Positions 6,789-15,469 of a stretch of 30,294 bases of DNA are shown piece by piece. Each line of letters starts with the position of its first letter. The stretch's first letter is position 1. Below the pieces are notes generated by a model that searched no databases, had not been told where the DNA came from, and worked only from the letters and a program-made list of their open reading frames with translations. The stretch is taken from assembly GCA_964343505.1 (NCBI GenBank), contig CAYFJU010000034.1, positions 1-30,294 of the forward strand, read 5' to 3'. The stretch is from TCS55 sp964343505 (GTDB taxonomy: Bacteria > Fidelibacterota > Marinisomatia > Marinisomatales > TCS55). The position numbers and the translations under genes were made by a program.

Positions 6789-7922
6789 CTACATGCCCTT
6801 ATGGTCTTCCATTTCACTTAAAAATGCCTTGGACCAAGTAACAAATTCACCCGATTCAATTTTTTGCCTTATGGTTTTCATTAAGTGCATATAATAGGTC
6901 AAATTATGGATGGTTGCCAAGCGTAAACCCAATACTTCTTTAATATTGAATAAATGGCGCAGATAGGCGCGGGTAAAGTTTTGGCAAGTATAACAATGAC
7001 ATTCTGGATCTAAAGTCTCAAATGCTTCCTTATGATGGTTATTGCCAATGTTGACGATTCCCTGACTGGTAAACAGTTGGCCGTTGCGGGCATTTCTGGT
7101 GGGCAGGACACAGTCAAACATATCCACCCCACGCTGGACTGATTTCACTAAATCGGTGGGCCTGCCAACTCCCATAAGGTATCTTGGTTGATCTTTCGGT
7201 AACAGACTATCCATCTGCTCGACCGTTTCAAACATAGCATTCTTTTCTTCACCTACGGCCAGTCCACCGATGGCCATACCGCAATCGGCGTATGGGATTA
7301 ATTCTTCAGCGCTTCGATTTCGCAAATGTTCATACACACTGCCCTGGACAATGGGAAACATGGTTTGCTTCCAATCATACAACGGCGCCTGATTATCCAG
7401 AAAACCCCGGCATTGTCTAATCCACAAGGTTGTACGCTCAACAGCTTTTTCAACTGTCTTCTCATCTGATTGCCCCGGGGGACATTCATCGAATGCCATA
7501 ATAATATCCGAACCGAGATGGCGCTGGATATCTATGGATATTTCCGGTGTAAAAAAGTGCCGGCTTCCATCCAAGTGGGATTGAAACTCCACCCCATCAT
7601 CTGAAATCTTATTTAATCGTGCTAATGAAAAAACCTGAAATCCGCCGCTGTCAGTTAAAATAGATTTATCCCAATTCATGAAGGAATGGAGACTCCCGGC
7701 TTTATGAATGAGCTCGTGGCCGGGGCGAATGTATAAATGGTAGGTATTCCCCAAAATAATTTGTGCATCCAAATGGGAAAGCACTTCCGGGTCAATGGTT
7801 TTCACTGCTCCCTGGGTGCCGATAGGCATGAAGACCGGCGTTTGAATTTCGCTATGGTGTGTTTTAAGTAGACCGCACCGGGCTGAAGTGCCCCCGTCCC
7901 GGTGGAATATTGAAAACTGCAT
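6789..7922 (-). CDS. tgt: tRNA-guanine transglycosylase (queuine tRNA-ribosyltransferase)
   Basis: A 377-residue enzyme that exchanges guanine-34 in the anticodon of His/Asn/Asp/Tyr tRNAs for preQ1 in queuosine synthesis. The DSGGFQVFSL motif (91-100) includes the substrate-binding Asp91. The segment GVDMFDCVLPTRNARNG (265-281) carries the catalytic Asp270, and the zinc site C308-C310-C313 with His339 is intact. GGLAVGE (219-225) forms the base-recognition loop. Length matches the bacterial family. The ATG overlaps the radA stop by one base (TAATG), and the exported protein gene follows after 1 nt, so the genes are co-transcribed. No other queuosine genes are visible here. Identification is very firm. 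Confidence 0.97.
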   Translation of the reverse strand: MQFSIFHRDGGTSARCGLLKTHHSEIQTPVFMPIGTQGAVKTIDPEVLSHLDAQIILGNTYHLYIRPGHELIHKAGSLHSFMNWDKSILTDSGGFQVFSLARLNKISDDGVEFQSHLDGSRHFFTPEISIDIQRHLGSDIIMAFDECPPGQSDEKTVEKAVERTTLWIRQCRGFLDNQAPLYDWKQTMFPIVQGSVYEHLRNRSAEELIPYADCGMAIGGLAVGEEKNAMFETVEQMDSLLPKDQPRYLMGVGRPTDLVKSVQRGVDMFDCVLPTRNARNGQLFTSQGIVNIGNNHHKEAFETLDPECHCYTCQNFTRAYLRHLFNIKEVLGLRLATIHNLTYYMHLMKTIRQKIESGEFVTWSKAFLSEMEDHKGM

Positions 7923-9277
7923 TAAAATAAAAGATGAAACGCTTCACCCACGTTGGAGACACCAGTTACCTTTATCCCTTTCGGGGTCTCCTTCATGCGC
8001 TTCACATTGGTTGCCGGGGCGATCACTGTTTTAAATCCCAAGGATTTTGCTTCATTGATTCGTGCTTCCAGGCGGCTTACAGAACGGACCTCTCCCCCCA
8101 GGCCCACTTCACCAATCAATATGACTGATTCGGACACGAGTTTGTCCCGCGCACCGGAAGCCACTGCCGTGATCACTGCCAAGTCCGCCGCCGGATCATC
8201 TACTTTGAGTCCGCCTACCAAATTCACAAAAACATCCTTTGTCCCCATGTGAGTCCCCAACCGCTTTTCAAGAACAGCCAAAAGCATGGCCAGGCGTTTG
8301 AAATCGAAGCCGTTTACATTTCTTTGGGGTGTGCCGAAATTGGCATTGGATACCAAGGCCTGAACTTCAACTAAAATCGGACGGCTTCCTTCAAGCGATG
8401 GGAAAATTGTTGAGCCGGTTATATCATCACGGCGCTCCGCCAAAAATAATTCAGAGGGGTTTTCCACTTCAACCAATCCGCCTGACTCCATTTGGAAAAT
8501 GCCCACTTCATTAGTTGTGCCAAAACGATTTTTAACTGAACGGAGAATGCGGTGGTCATGGCGGTCATCGCCCTCTAAATAGAGGACCGTATCCACCATG
8601 TGCTCCAGCATTTTTGGCCCGGCGATGATCCCTTCTTTGGTCACATGACCTACGATAATCACCGCAATATTTTTCTGCTTCGCCAATTGAAGAAGCTGCT
8701 GTCCGCATTCCCGAATCTGGCTCACGGAGCCGGGGAGAGAATCCAATACATCGCTGAATATGGTCTGGATCGAATCCACCACCACCAATTCAGGCTGGAC
8801 CAATGAAATTTGATCCAAAATCCCTTCAATCCTGTTATCAGAAGAAAGGTGGAGAGACTCAGAATGGACACCTAAACGTCGAGCACGAAGTCCAACTTGG
8901 TCTTCACTCTCCTCCGCTGACACATAAAGCACCGGTTTTTGAAAGGCCGGCAAAATTTGCAGTGCCAGGGTGGATTTTCCAATCCCCGGGTTTCCACCCA
9001 ATAAAATGAGTGATCCGGGTAAAAGTCCGCCGCCCAAGACACGATCCATTTCTTTAATTTCCGTGGGGATACGTCGGACCTCACCGTCATGGAGAACATC
9101 GCCAAGTTTGCGGGACTCCCTCGGTTGGCCAATGTCGCCTTTAGTCCGGTTTTTGGGCACTTTATATTCACTGAGAGTGCCCCACTCATTGCAGGAAGGG
9201 CATTGGCCGTACCACTTGGGATGGTCATCGCCGCAGGCGGAACATAGGTACACAGTTTTAGATTTTAATTTGGACAT
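7922..9277 (-). CDS. radA: DNA repair protein RadA (Sms), branch-migration helicase
   Basis: A 451-residue RadA. The N-terminal zinc finger has Cys12, 15, 26 and 29 in CSACGDDHPKWYGQCPSC. The RecA-like ATPase has Walker A GGNPGIGKST (94-103), and the RadA-specific KNRFG motif is at 249-253. The C-terminal Lon-protease-like domain (from about 270) contains the GGLKVDDPAADLA segment. RadA processes recombination intermediates with RecA. It is the first gene of the minus-strand run radA-tgt-exported proteins-NUDIX. The 155-bp upstream spacer is AT-rich and carries a GATCG-G-CGATC dyad (9360-9370). No Shine-Dalgarno box precedes the ATG. The product is complete, of normal length, and all key residues are present. 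Confidence 0.97.
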   Translation of the reverse strand: MSKLKSKTVYLCSACGDDHPKWYGQCPSCNEWGTLSEYKVPKNRTKGDIGQPRESRKLGDVLHDGEVRRIPTEIKEMDRVLGGGLLPGSLILLGGNPGIGKSTLALQILPAFQKPVLYVSAEESEDQVGLRARRLGVHSESLHLSSDNRIEGILDQISLVQPELVVVDSIQTIFSDVLDSLPGSVSQIRECGQQLLQLAKQKNIAVIIVGHVTKEGIIAGPKMLEHMVDTVLYLEGDDRHDHRILRSVKNRFGTTNEVGIFQMESGGLVEVENPSELFLAERRDDITGSTIFPSLEGSRPILVEVQALVSNANFGTPQRNVNGFDFKRLAMLLAVLEKRLGTHMGTKDVFVNLVGGLKVDDPAADLAVITAVASGARDKLVSESVILIGEVGLGGEVRSVSRLEARINEAKSLGFKTVIAPATNVKRMKETPKGIKVTGVSNVGEAFHLLF

Positions 9278-9359
9278 ATTGAGGGGAGAAATTGGAAAGA
9301 GCGCTGTCCAGAATCAAGACAAAACACAGTCCCAGTATCTGAATGGGAATAATGAAATC

Positions 9360-9370
9360 GATCGGCGATC
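9360..9370. promoter_or_regulatory. Short dyad in the radA upstream region
   Basis: GATCG-G-CGATC is a perfect 5-bp inverted repeat with a one-base centre, 83 bp upstream of the radA ATG. It could be an operator. It does not resemble the LexA box of any group I know, and such a short dyad can occur by chance. Confidence 0.2.
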
Positions 9371-9432
9371 AAATATTAAAAATGAAAAATAAATTTTACA
9401 TAATTACGATATAAATAATTATCGGTTATCTT

Positions 9433-12400
9433 CTACCAATCATAGCCCATGGACAAATACCATTGCGGTTTGGAGAAACCGCTGTCGGTCCAGTCATAGG
9501 CTGCTTCAATCCGCAAAAGAACGAAAAAAGGCACTTTAATTCCATACCCAATGGTTCGAACCCAGGGAGAAAATTTTTCCGGCAGATTATTTCCATACTT
9601 TGTCTGGAGATAGGCGAAGTCAGAAAATTCCCGCTTATCATCCCAGGCGGCACCTATATCCATAAAAATATGGCCACGGATATTCCCTAAAATCATCCTG
9701 GCCGGGAATCCTAACTGAAAATACTGAATAAATGGAAACCGAAATTCCAAATTAGCGAGCAATACATTGGCCCCAAATCGTTCTGAGTAACGGGCGCCGC
9801 GCAAAGGATAAGCAAATTCTGAGAAATAAATATCCTGCAGCAGTGTTTTGTTTTTGCTGTCCAGGATCACATTGCGCCAGCGGGCCTGGCCCGTATCAGC
9901 ATCATTTACACCATTGGTTGTTCCGGTACCAAAAATCCAGTTTTGCATACCACCTAAAAAATATTTCTGGGGATTTTTACCGAAACTGGTCCCGAAAAAT
10001 AATCTGCCGGCGAAGGAATAATCCCGTGTAATCATTTGATACTTACGTAAATCAACTTTTAATTTTTTATAGGATATTCCCTTATCGCCCATCGCCGGAC
10101 TGATTTCCAGAGTCGTATTTTGGCGAAACCCATCTATTGGCCCCGTATAACCAAAAACAGCATTGTCATACACATAGCTCAAGGTCGGATTGGCCGAAGT
10201 AAAACCATCCTCGTTAATCACTTCAGTTTTATTCAAATAGGGATCAATCTGAAATAGCTTATAATCCAGGTTGTGAATGACCAAGCCCGCATCAATCCGG
10301 TGGAAGCGGTTAAAGGGCCGTGACGCCATAGCGGCCAAACCAAAATGGCGCATGCGGGCCGTTAAATCTGTGATCATACCGATAGTATTTAAAGCATACC
10401 CTGCAAAAAAGAAATCCGCCTGATGGAAAAAGGTAAAATAATAATCCATGCGGTTTTTCAAATAAGCGTAATTCAGGAAATAATCACTATTCTGTAGAGA
10501 AATCTGGGATTCCATGGCGACTGATATTTGGTGATCACCCATGATGTCACTGAAATAAAACATGAGTAATCCCTGGTGGCCGAACACATTATTGTAACCG
10601 TAGGCCCCCTGGGCCACGTCTAAACTGAATCGGGTTTTGTAAACCTGGGGGATGTAATCACCATCATCTTTTTTATAGACTGAATCCGGTTTGGATTCCA
10701 ATTGTTGATCATTCCCTAACTGGTCATTATAATGGTCATACTCCCAGGCAAAAATATAGGTGGAATAATCGGTGGTGCTTGCCTCTGTACCTTTCCGCTT
10801 ATGTTTTCGCAGATCAACCAGATCCTCCCGATCATTCTTTTCCCGGTTGGCTATAAAGTTGGTCGGAGCGACGGAAGTTGAATCCAGGCTAAGGGGGTTG
10901 TTAATGCGGTAAACATCCCAGCCCAAGCCGGAATAACCGGCGAACACCATGGTACCATCATCCTCTGTCAGGCTCAACTGGAAGAGTCCGGTGAGCAGGT
11001 TGGTGACCACTTGACCCTTATTTTCATTTAAATCATGACGAAATAGATTCCATGTGCCCTGATAATCTGCTGTATAAAAAAGGGTATGATTCGTGTGGGA
11101 AAAAATGGGATAATTCTCATTATAATCCGTATCGGTGATCCGCGTGACTTTTCCCGAGGGGATATCAATGGTATAAATATCCTGTTGATTGTATTTGTGA
11201 TTGAGCATGTCTTTGGCTGTCGTCACACCCCCATTGCTTTGACTGCCCCGGTCTGACACAAATGCAATTGTTTTTCCGTCGGAGCTCCAAGATGGTTCCG
11301 TATCGGAATAAACATCATCGGTAATATTGTTTATTGCCTGCTTGTCCAAATCATAGAGATAAATATCACTGGCGCCCCCTTCATTGCCAACAAAAGCCAA
11401 TTGTTTCCCATCGGGGCTCCAGGATGCGGTAAATACACCATCTAACTCAAAGGGGATTTTTTCCTGTTTACCGGTATAAACATCGATGAGATACAGAGCA
11501 TCATGGGCGCCGGCCTTGGCGGCAATTACAATTCGTTTACTGTCAGGAGACCAGCTGATCCCCGGTTGGAGAAATTTCAATTCTTCAAAATTGATGGATC
11601 GGCTTCCCTTCACCAAGCGCTTGATCTTTTTTCCAGTGACCGCATCCAGGATATAAATATCCATATATCCGGACCGGTCGGATAACACAGCGATCTTACT
11701 GCCGTCGGGTGAAACGGTGGGAGAAACGTTATAAAAGTTTCTTCCTTTTTTATGGTCCGTGAGGCGTTTGGCGATGTCCTTCACTTCATCCCGTCCAGCC
11801 ACATCCGGGAAATATTCTTTTTTGATATATTTATGCCACTGTTCCGTGAGTTCCTCAAAGTCCATACCCAGGGCTTCTTTGAATCCCCCCTCCGCATTCC
11901 CGCGGCGTTTCATGGCCTGGAAAATTTCACCAATTTTTTCCCGCCCGTATTTTGCCGCAATAAAGCGCCATACGGATTGACCGCCTTTATAGGCTAAAAA
12001 ATATTCTAACTCCCGGATGGTGGGGATACGCTCATTAATGGCCAGGTCGCGGATGGTCATATCCGCCTGAGTATCCCAATTCATGGATAGGTATTCCGCC
12101 AGCCCCTCATTGGCCCACAAAGGAATACGAAGGTTCATCCGGCCGGAAATTACATTTTGCATCCTGCCACCGTACACCAGGTCGTTGATCATGGCATGCA
12201 CCAATTCATGGTGAATCACATGACGAAAGGCTTCATAGTCTCCCTCAAATGGCAGCACAACGCGGTTTTTGAATAATTCGGTGACACCGCCAATTCCCTC
12301 CTGCATGTACTGAGCAATGACATTGGTTTGCTGAAATTCATTATGCGAATGATAGACAATGATGGGGACTCGTTTTTTTAAATTCCAGCGCAGGTGTTTG

Positions 12401-12603
12401 GCAATCTGTTCGTAGGCTTCAGCAGCAACTTCCATGGTAAAATGGGCCAGTTCAATTTCATCGCCGTAATAGTAAACATCAAATTGGGGAGAGGAGATAA
12501 AACTCCAATCAAAATCCCGGTATTGAACTTTATTCTGACCAAAGGACTGGGCGCTGAGCATCGCTGACGCCGTGAGAAGGATGAGGAAAATTAGTCGTTT
12601 CAT
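9433..12603 (-). CDS. Exported peptidase-MA-like / PD40 propeller / Omp85-like barrel fusion protein
   Basis: A 1056-residue protein with three parts. After a signal peptide (cleaved near SAQ, 17-19), residues 25-270 form a gluzincin-like domain. It has HELVH at 132-136 and a NEGLAEYLS helix with Glu166, the spacing expected for a zinc peptidase of the MA-like type. Residues 285 to about 590 contain TolB-like PD40 propeller repeats (VSPDGSKIAV, WSPDSKRIVI, WSPDGKQLAFV, WSSDGKTIAFVSDR). From about residue 645 to the end the sequence is strand-rich. It includes LANLEFRFPF and GHIFMDIGAAWD, which resemble the last strands of Omp85/surface-antigen barrels, and it ends on an aromatic (YDW). I infer an outer-membrane protein with a periplasmic or surface peptidase and propeller. 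Its substrate is unknown. It is transcribed alone from the region divergent with lpxH. Confidence 0.82.
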   Translation of the reverse strand: MKRLIFLILLTASAMLSAQSFGQNKVQYRDFDWSFISSPQFDVYYYGDEIELAHFTMEVAAEAYEQIAKHLRWNLKKRVPIIVYHSHNEFQQTNVIAQYMQEGIGGVTELFKNRVVLPFEGDYEAFRHVIHHELVHAMINDLVYGGRMQNVISGRMNLRIPLWANEGLAEYLSMNWDTQADMTIRDLAINERIPTIRELEYFLAYKGGQSVWRFIAAKYGREKIGEIFQAMKRRGNAEGGFKEALGMDFEELTEQWHKYIKKEYFPDVAGRDEVKDIAKRLTDHKKGRNFYNVSPTVSPDGSKIAVLSDRSGYMDIYILDAVTGKKIKRLVKGSRSINFEELKFLQPGISWSPDSKRIVIAAKAGAHDALYLIDVYTGKQEKIPFELDGVFTASWSPDGKQLAFVGNEGGASDIYLYDLDKQAINNITDDVYSDTEPSWSSDGKTIAFVSDRGSQSNGGVTTAKDMLNHKYNQQDIYTIDIPSGKVTRITDTDYNENYPIFSHTNHTLFYTADYQGTWNLFRHDLNENKGQVVTNLLTGLFQLSLTEDDGTMVFAGYSGLGWDVYRINNPLSLDSTSVAPTNFIANREKNDREDLVDLRKHKRKGTEASTTDYSTYIFAWEYDHYNDQLGNDQQLESKPDSVYKKDDGDYIPQVYKTRFSLDVAQGAYGYNNVFGHQGLLMFYFSDIMGDHQISVAMESQISLQNSDYFLNYAYLKNRMDYYFTFFHQADFFFAGYALNTIGMITDLTARMRHFGLAAMASRPFNRFHRIDAGLVIHNLDYKLFQIDPYLNKTEVINEDGFTSANPTLSYVYDNAVFGYTGPIDGFRQNTTLEISPAMGDKGISYKKLKVDLRKYQMITRDYSFAGRLFFGTSFGKNPQKYFLGGMQNWIFGTGTTNGVNDADTGQARWRNVILDSKNKTLLQDIYFSEFAYPLRGARYSERFGANVLLANLEFRFPFIQYFQLGFPARMILGNIRGHIFMDIGAAWDDKREFSDFAYLQTKYGNNLPEKFSPWVRTIGYGIKVPFFVLLRIEAAYDWTDSGFSKPQWYLSMGYDW

Positions 12604-12670
12604 GCTTTTATATATTTGAATTTAACCCGATAGTTCCTGAAATTCGACGATAATCCATGGAAAATGTTAA

Positions 12671-12699
12671 AAAATATTTAATTATTTTTTCAGTTTCAA
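12671..12699 (-). promoter_or_regulatory. Candidate sigma-70-type promoter for the fusion-protein gene
   Basis: On the minus strand TTGAAA (12699-12694) is followed after 17 bases by TATTTT (12676-12671), in the divergent spacer. Transcription would start near 12664 and leave a leader of about 60 nt. The boxes are imperfect and the region is AT-rich, so this is only a candidate. Confidence 0.3.
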
Positions 12700-12701
12700 G
12701 A

Positions 12702-12731
12702 TTGACTGTCCCCTCACGGAAACAGTATTTT
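12702..12731 (+). promoter_or_regulatory. Candidate sigma-70-type promoter for lpxH
   Basis: TTGACT (12702-12707) and TATTTT (12726-12731) are spaced by 18 bases on the plus strand. The predicted start falls almost on the lpxH ATG at 12739, which would make a leaderless or nearly leaderless mRNA; this agrees with the absence of a Shine-Dalgarno box there. It lies back-to-back with the candidate promoter at 12671-12699. Confidence 0.35.
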
Positions 12732-12738
12732 AACTACT

Positions 12739-13485
12739 ATGGATTTGCCTGTCTATTTTATTTCAGACATCCATCTGATGCTGAAAAGATCAGAATCCGA
12801 GGTAAGGCGCCAAAATATCCTGTTCCAATTTCTTCAATATGTGAAGGAATCCGGCGGGACGCTGGTAATTAATGGTGACCTCTTCGATTTCTATTTCGAG
12901 TACAAAGATGTCATTCCAAAAGTATTCGTCCCTTTTTATCATGAAATATTGAAATTGCGTGAAGCGGGGGTTAAAGTGCACTTTGTCCTCGGGAATCATG
13001 ATTTTTGGGTGCGGGATTTCATTACCGAAACATTATTCGATCATACCTATTTTTCCGATACAACTTTCGACGTGAATGGCAAAAAGTTTTATGTCACTCA
13101 CGGAGACGGTTATTTATCCTGGGATACAGGCTATCGCTTGCTGAAAGGCTTTATCCGCTCTCGCCTATTCATGTGGACTTACCGCTGGCTGCATCCCCGG
13201 TTGGGATATGCTTTTGCCCACTGGATTTCCAAAAAAGGTGAACACTATCATCATTCGGATGAATACAATAAAAAGATTTCTGATGAAATGGGGATCCATG
13301 CCCAAAAACGGTTGAATGATGGATTTGATTATTTTATTACGGGCCACTATCACCAGGCGAAGGAATTACCCCTCAATGGTGGTAAATTATTGATTCTCGG
13401 AGACTGGCTCAGCTTTTTTTCTTATGCAAAATTTGACGGCCATGATCTGAAATTAAATTTCTGGAAACAACATGAAACGCCATAG
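12739..13485 (+). CDS. lpxH: UDP-2,3-diacylglucosamine pyrophosphatase, LpxH-type
   Basis: A 248-residue calcineurin-like metallophosphoesterase. The metal ligands are all visible: Asp10 and His12 in SDIHLM, Asp47 in NGDLFDF, Asn86-His87 in LGNHDFW, His121 in THGDGY, and His203/His205 in GHYH. The helical lid insert rich in R, F, W and H (about 138-172, RSRLFMWTYRWLHPRLGYAF) is typical of LpxH, which makes lipid X from UDP-diacylglucosamine at the inner membrane. It matches the Kdo/LPS content further right. It starts the plus-strand set and its end overlaps the next gene by 14 nt. LpxG or LpxI are the alternatives, but the motif order favours LpxH or a close LpxH2 relative. Confidence 0.88.
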   Translation: MDLPVYFISDIHLMLKRSESEVRRQNILFQFLQYVKESGGTLVINGDLFDFYFEYKDVIPKVFVPFYHEILKLREAGVKVHFVLGNHDFWVRDFITETLFDHTYFSDTTFDVNGKKFYVTHGDGYLSWDTGYRLLKGFIRSRLFMWTYRWLHPRLGYAFAHWISKKGEHYHHSDEYNKKISDEMGIHAQKRLNDGFDYFITGHYHQAKELPLNGGKLLILGDWLSFFSYAKFDGHDLKLNFWKQHETP

Positions 13486-14608
13486 TCTTATCATTCTGAT
13501 TTTAGCTTCATTCATCTTTATTGATGGATGTGCCATGATAAAAAAATTCTGGCCGGGAAAACGAGGCGCCAAAGATGATATTTCTTATGAATTGATCGAA
13601 AATCTCAGTACAGCCTTCAGTGAAGGAAAACTCCAAGCCCTTGAGGAAATGATTGCCATATATAATGATACCAATCAGCCTTTCGATGTGCGGATCGCCG
13701 CCGGTAAAGCGTTGGCGGAAACCCAACATCCCACAGCCTTGAATGCCATTTCCGAAACGGTAGGCGAAGCGGCTGCTTTGGATGTGACATTTATGGTGGC
13801 CTCCATCGAATTGCTGGCTGAATTCAGGGATGACCCCCGGGCGGCTGACGCTATGGTGAACGCCATGAATAAAGTGGAAGAAAAAACCAATTCACTGCAA
13901 ATGGCCCTGGTGCAAAATTTGAATAGAGTTCGTACTAAAGACCAGGTATTGGCTCTGCTGGACCTTTATGAAGTCAGCCGCAACAATTTCAATCGGACTG
14001 AAAAATTACTGACTGAAACATTAGGCGCCTTAGGGACGGAAGAAGTGGTACCGATCCTCACCCAAATTTCCAGGGACCCCGATGTGAATTTAGGTATCCG
14101 CAATCGTGCAATAGAAATCCTCGGCAAGAAGGATCCTTCTCAAGTGGCGGGCGCTTTTGCAGAATTACTGGGCGATCCCCAAACCAATCTGGAAGTCCAG
14201 GATTTTGCCTTGAATACAATGAAAGGCGTTAAGGAGGAAAACCTCATCCTGGCCCTCCTGCAGACTTACCGGTCCGGCAAGGACCAATATTATAATTTGC
14301 TCACCACACTCCTGGAAGCATTGGGTGAGTTCAACGACCCTGAAATTCGAAATGCAGTGAAAGAGATTGCCATGAATGACGCCTACCCTTTGGAAATTCG
14401 GATGAAAGCGATTGAAAAGCTGTCCGACCTGGGGGATGGCTCTGTTATTCCAACAATCATGCCAATTTTATCAGACCCCGAACAGTACAAACTGCATACG
14501 GCTGTGATCCAAACGGTCAAGAATCTTGGACAATACGATGCCTATACACAGGAAATCCGTCGCCGGACCCTTGAAGCCCATCAAAAGGCAATCACCCTGA
14601 ATGAATAA
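13472..14608 (+). CDS. HEAT-repeat lipoprotein
   Basis: A 378-residue predicted lipoprotein. The signal peptide ends in a lipobox, FIDGC, so Cys20 would be lipidated. The remainder is helical with HEAT/PBS-lyase-like repeats: pairs such as FDVRIAAGKALAE, LGIRNRAIEILGK, LEVQDFALNTM and LEIRMKAIEKLSDLG recur about every 35-50 residues. Such solenoids bind partners; no catalytic residues are evident. Its ATG lies inside the 3' end of lpxH (14-nt overlap), and its own stop overlaps the next gene by 8 nt, so the three are translationally coupled. That suggests an envelope role connected with lipid A supply or surface assembly, but the partner is unknown. Confidence 0.82.
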   Translation: MKRHSLIILILASFIFIDGCAMIKKFWPGKRGAKDDISYELIENLSTAFSEGKLQALEEMIAIYNDTNQPFDVRIAAGKALAETQHPTALNAISETVGEAAALDVTFMVASIELLAEFRDDPRAADAMVNAMNKVEEKTNSLQMALVQNLNRVRTKDQVLALLDLYEVSRNNFNRTEKLLTETLGALGTEEVVPILTQISRDPDVNLGIRNRAIEILGKKDPSQVAGAFAELLGDPQTNLEVQDFALNTMKGVKEENLILALLQTYRSGKDQYYNLLTTLLEALGEFNDPEIRNAVKEIAMNDAYPLEIRMKAIEKLSDLGDGSVIPTIMPILSDPEQYKLHTAVIQTVKNLGQYDAYTQEIRRRTLEAHQKAITLNE

Positions 14609-15461
14609 GATTATTGTTAGAGTATCAATACTGTTGTTTGGTTTTCTATTTGGCCAGGATGATAAGGACACGACTGCTGCCGCACCTGTGGATACGATGA
14701 CTGTTGTAGTTCCTGATACATCGCAGGAGATCATTCAGGAAGAAATAGCACGGGCACCGGACACAACGGCTGTCGATAAACTGGTGCCGCTTCCTGAGGT
14801 ACGTGAGATGGGTGAAAAGGCCGATAAACTGGAGCCCGGGGAACCCTTCTTTGAACTGAAATCAAGTATTGATCTGCTTCATCAGCAGGTGGATTCTCTG
14901 AAACGGGTCATATCGGTTTATGAAAAAGGGAAAGGGGCGATGCCCACCATTGATGAAGAATTACTTAACTTAATTAAAGTCCCCCAACTTCGCCATCGGA
15001 TTGAATTGCAGAACGGTACCATCGTAAATGGTGAAATCATCCAAGAGGACGATTTGGGCATTATAGTTCAAACATCCATCGGCCAATTAGCCATAGAACG
15101 GGATCGTGTTGTGAACATCACGGAAGATTTGCCGCCCAACGCCAGAGTTGAATTGGTGGGAGAACCATTTGTGAACGCCTTCCCGGATAGGGAAGAAATC
15201 ACCGGAACGATAAAAAATGTGGGCACCAAACGGGCTGACTTCGTTCGCGTGGTTGCCAATCTCTGGTCCGCGACGACAGAACTCGTGCAGAAAGATTCCG
15301 TTTTTGTTACAGGGCAAAATCAGAAATATTTAACCGGTATCCGCTCGGATACGGCCCTGGATCCCGGCGCCACCAGTCAATTTAAATTGGTAATTCCCCT
15401 TTCAGAAGGGGACGATGTTTCCTATCGGACTTATGATGTCCGCTGGGAATCATTTAAATAA
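14601..15461 (+). CDS. Exported protein with FxLYD-type C-terminal domain
   Basis: A 286-residue exported protein with a short signal peptide (IIVRVSILLFGFLFGQ). A low-complexity D/T/P-rich linker (about 20-75) is followed by a possible short coiled coil (IDLLHQQVDSLKRVISVYEK, about 91-110). A small Sm/SH3-like strand set comes next (about 130-170: IELQNGTIVNGEIIQEDDLG, ending QLAIERDRVVNI), of the type seen in proteins that anchor a membrane-facing beta barrel. The last about 100 residues (ITGTIKNVGTKRADFVRVVA, then TALDPGATSQFKLVI) match the FxLYD extracellular beta-sandwich style. It overlaps the HEAT lipoprotein gene by 8 nt and ends 3 nt from the convergent kdsD stop. Function unknown; periplasmic or surface location likely. 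Confidence 0.75.
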   Translation: MNKIIVRVSILLFGFLFGQDDKDTTAAAPVDTMTVVVPDTSQEIIQEEIARAPDTTAVDKLVPLPEVREMGEKADKLEPGEPFFELKSSIDLLHQQVDSLKRVISVYEKGKGAMPTIDEELLNLIKVPQLRHRIELQNGTIVNGEIIQEDDLGIIVQTSIGQLAIERDRVVNITEDLPPNARVELVGEPFVNAFPDREEITGTIKNVGTKRADFVRVVANLWSATTELVQKDSVFVTGQNQKYLTGIRSDTALDPGATSQFKLVIPLSEGDDVSYRTYDVRWESFK

Positions 15462-15469
15462 TATTTAAA
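15453..15469. terminator. AT-only palindrome spanning two convergent stop codons
   Basis: TTTAAATA-A-TATTTAAA is a perfect 8-bp inverted repeat with a one-base centre. It contains the TAA of the plus-strand FxLYD gene (15459-15461) and the TAA of the minus-strand kdsD gene (15465-15467), with only 3 nt between the genes. Being all A/T, the stem is weak. A bidirectional terminator role is possible but unproven; it may simply be a compact convergent junction. Confidence 0.3.
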
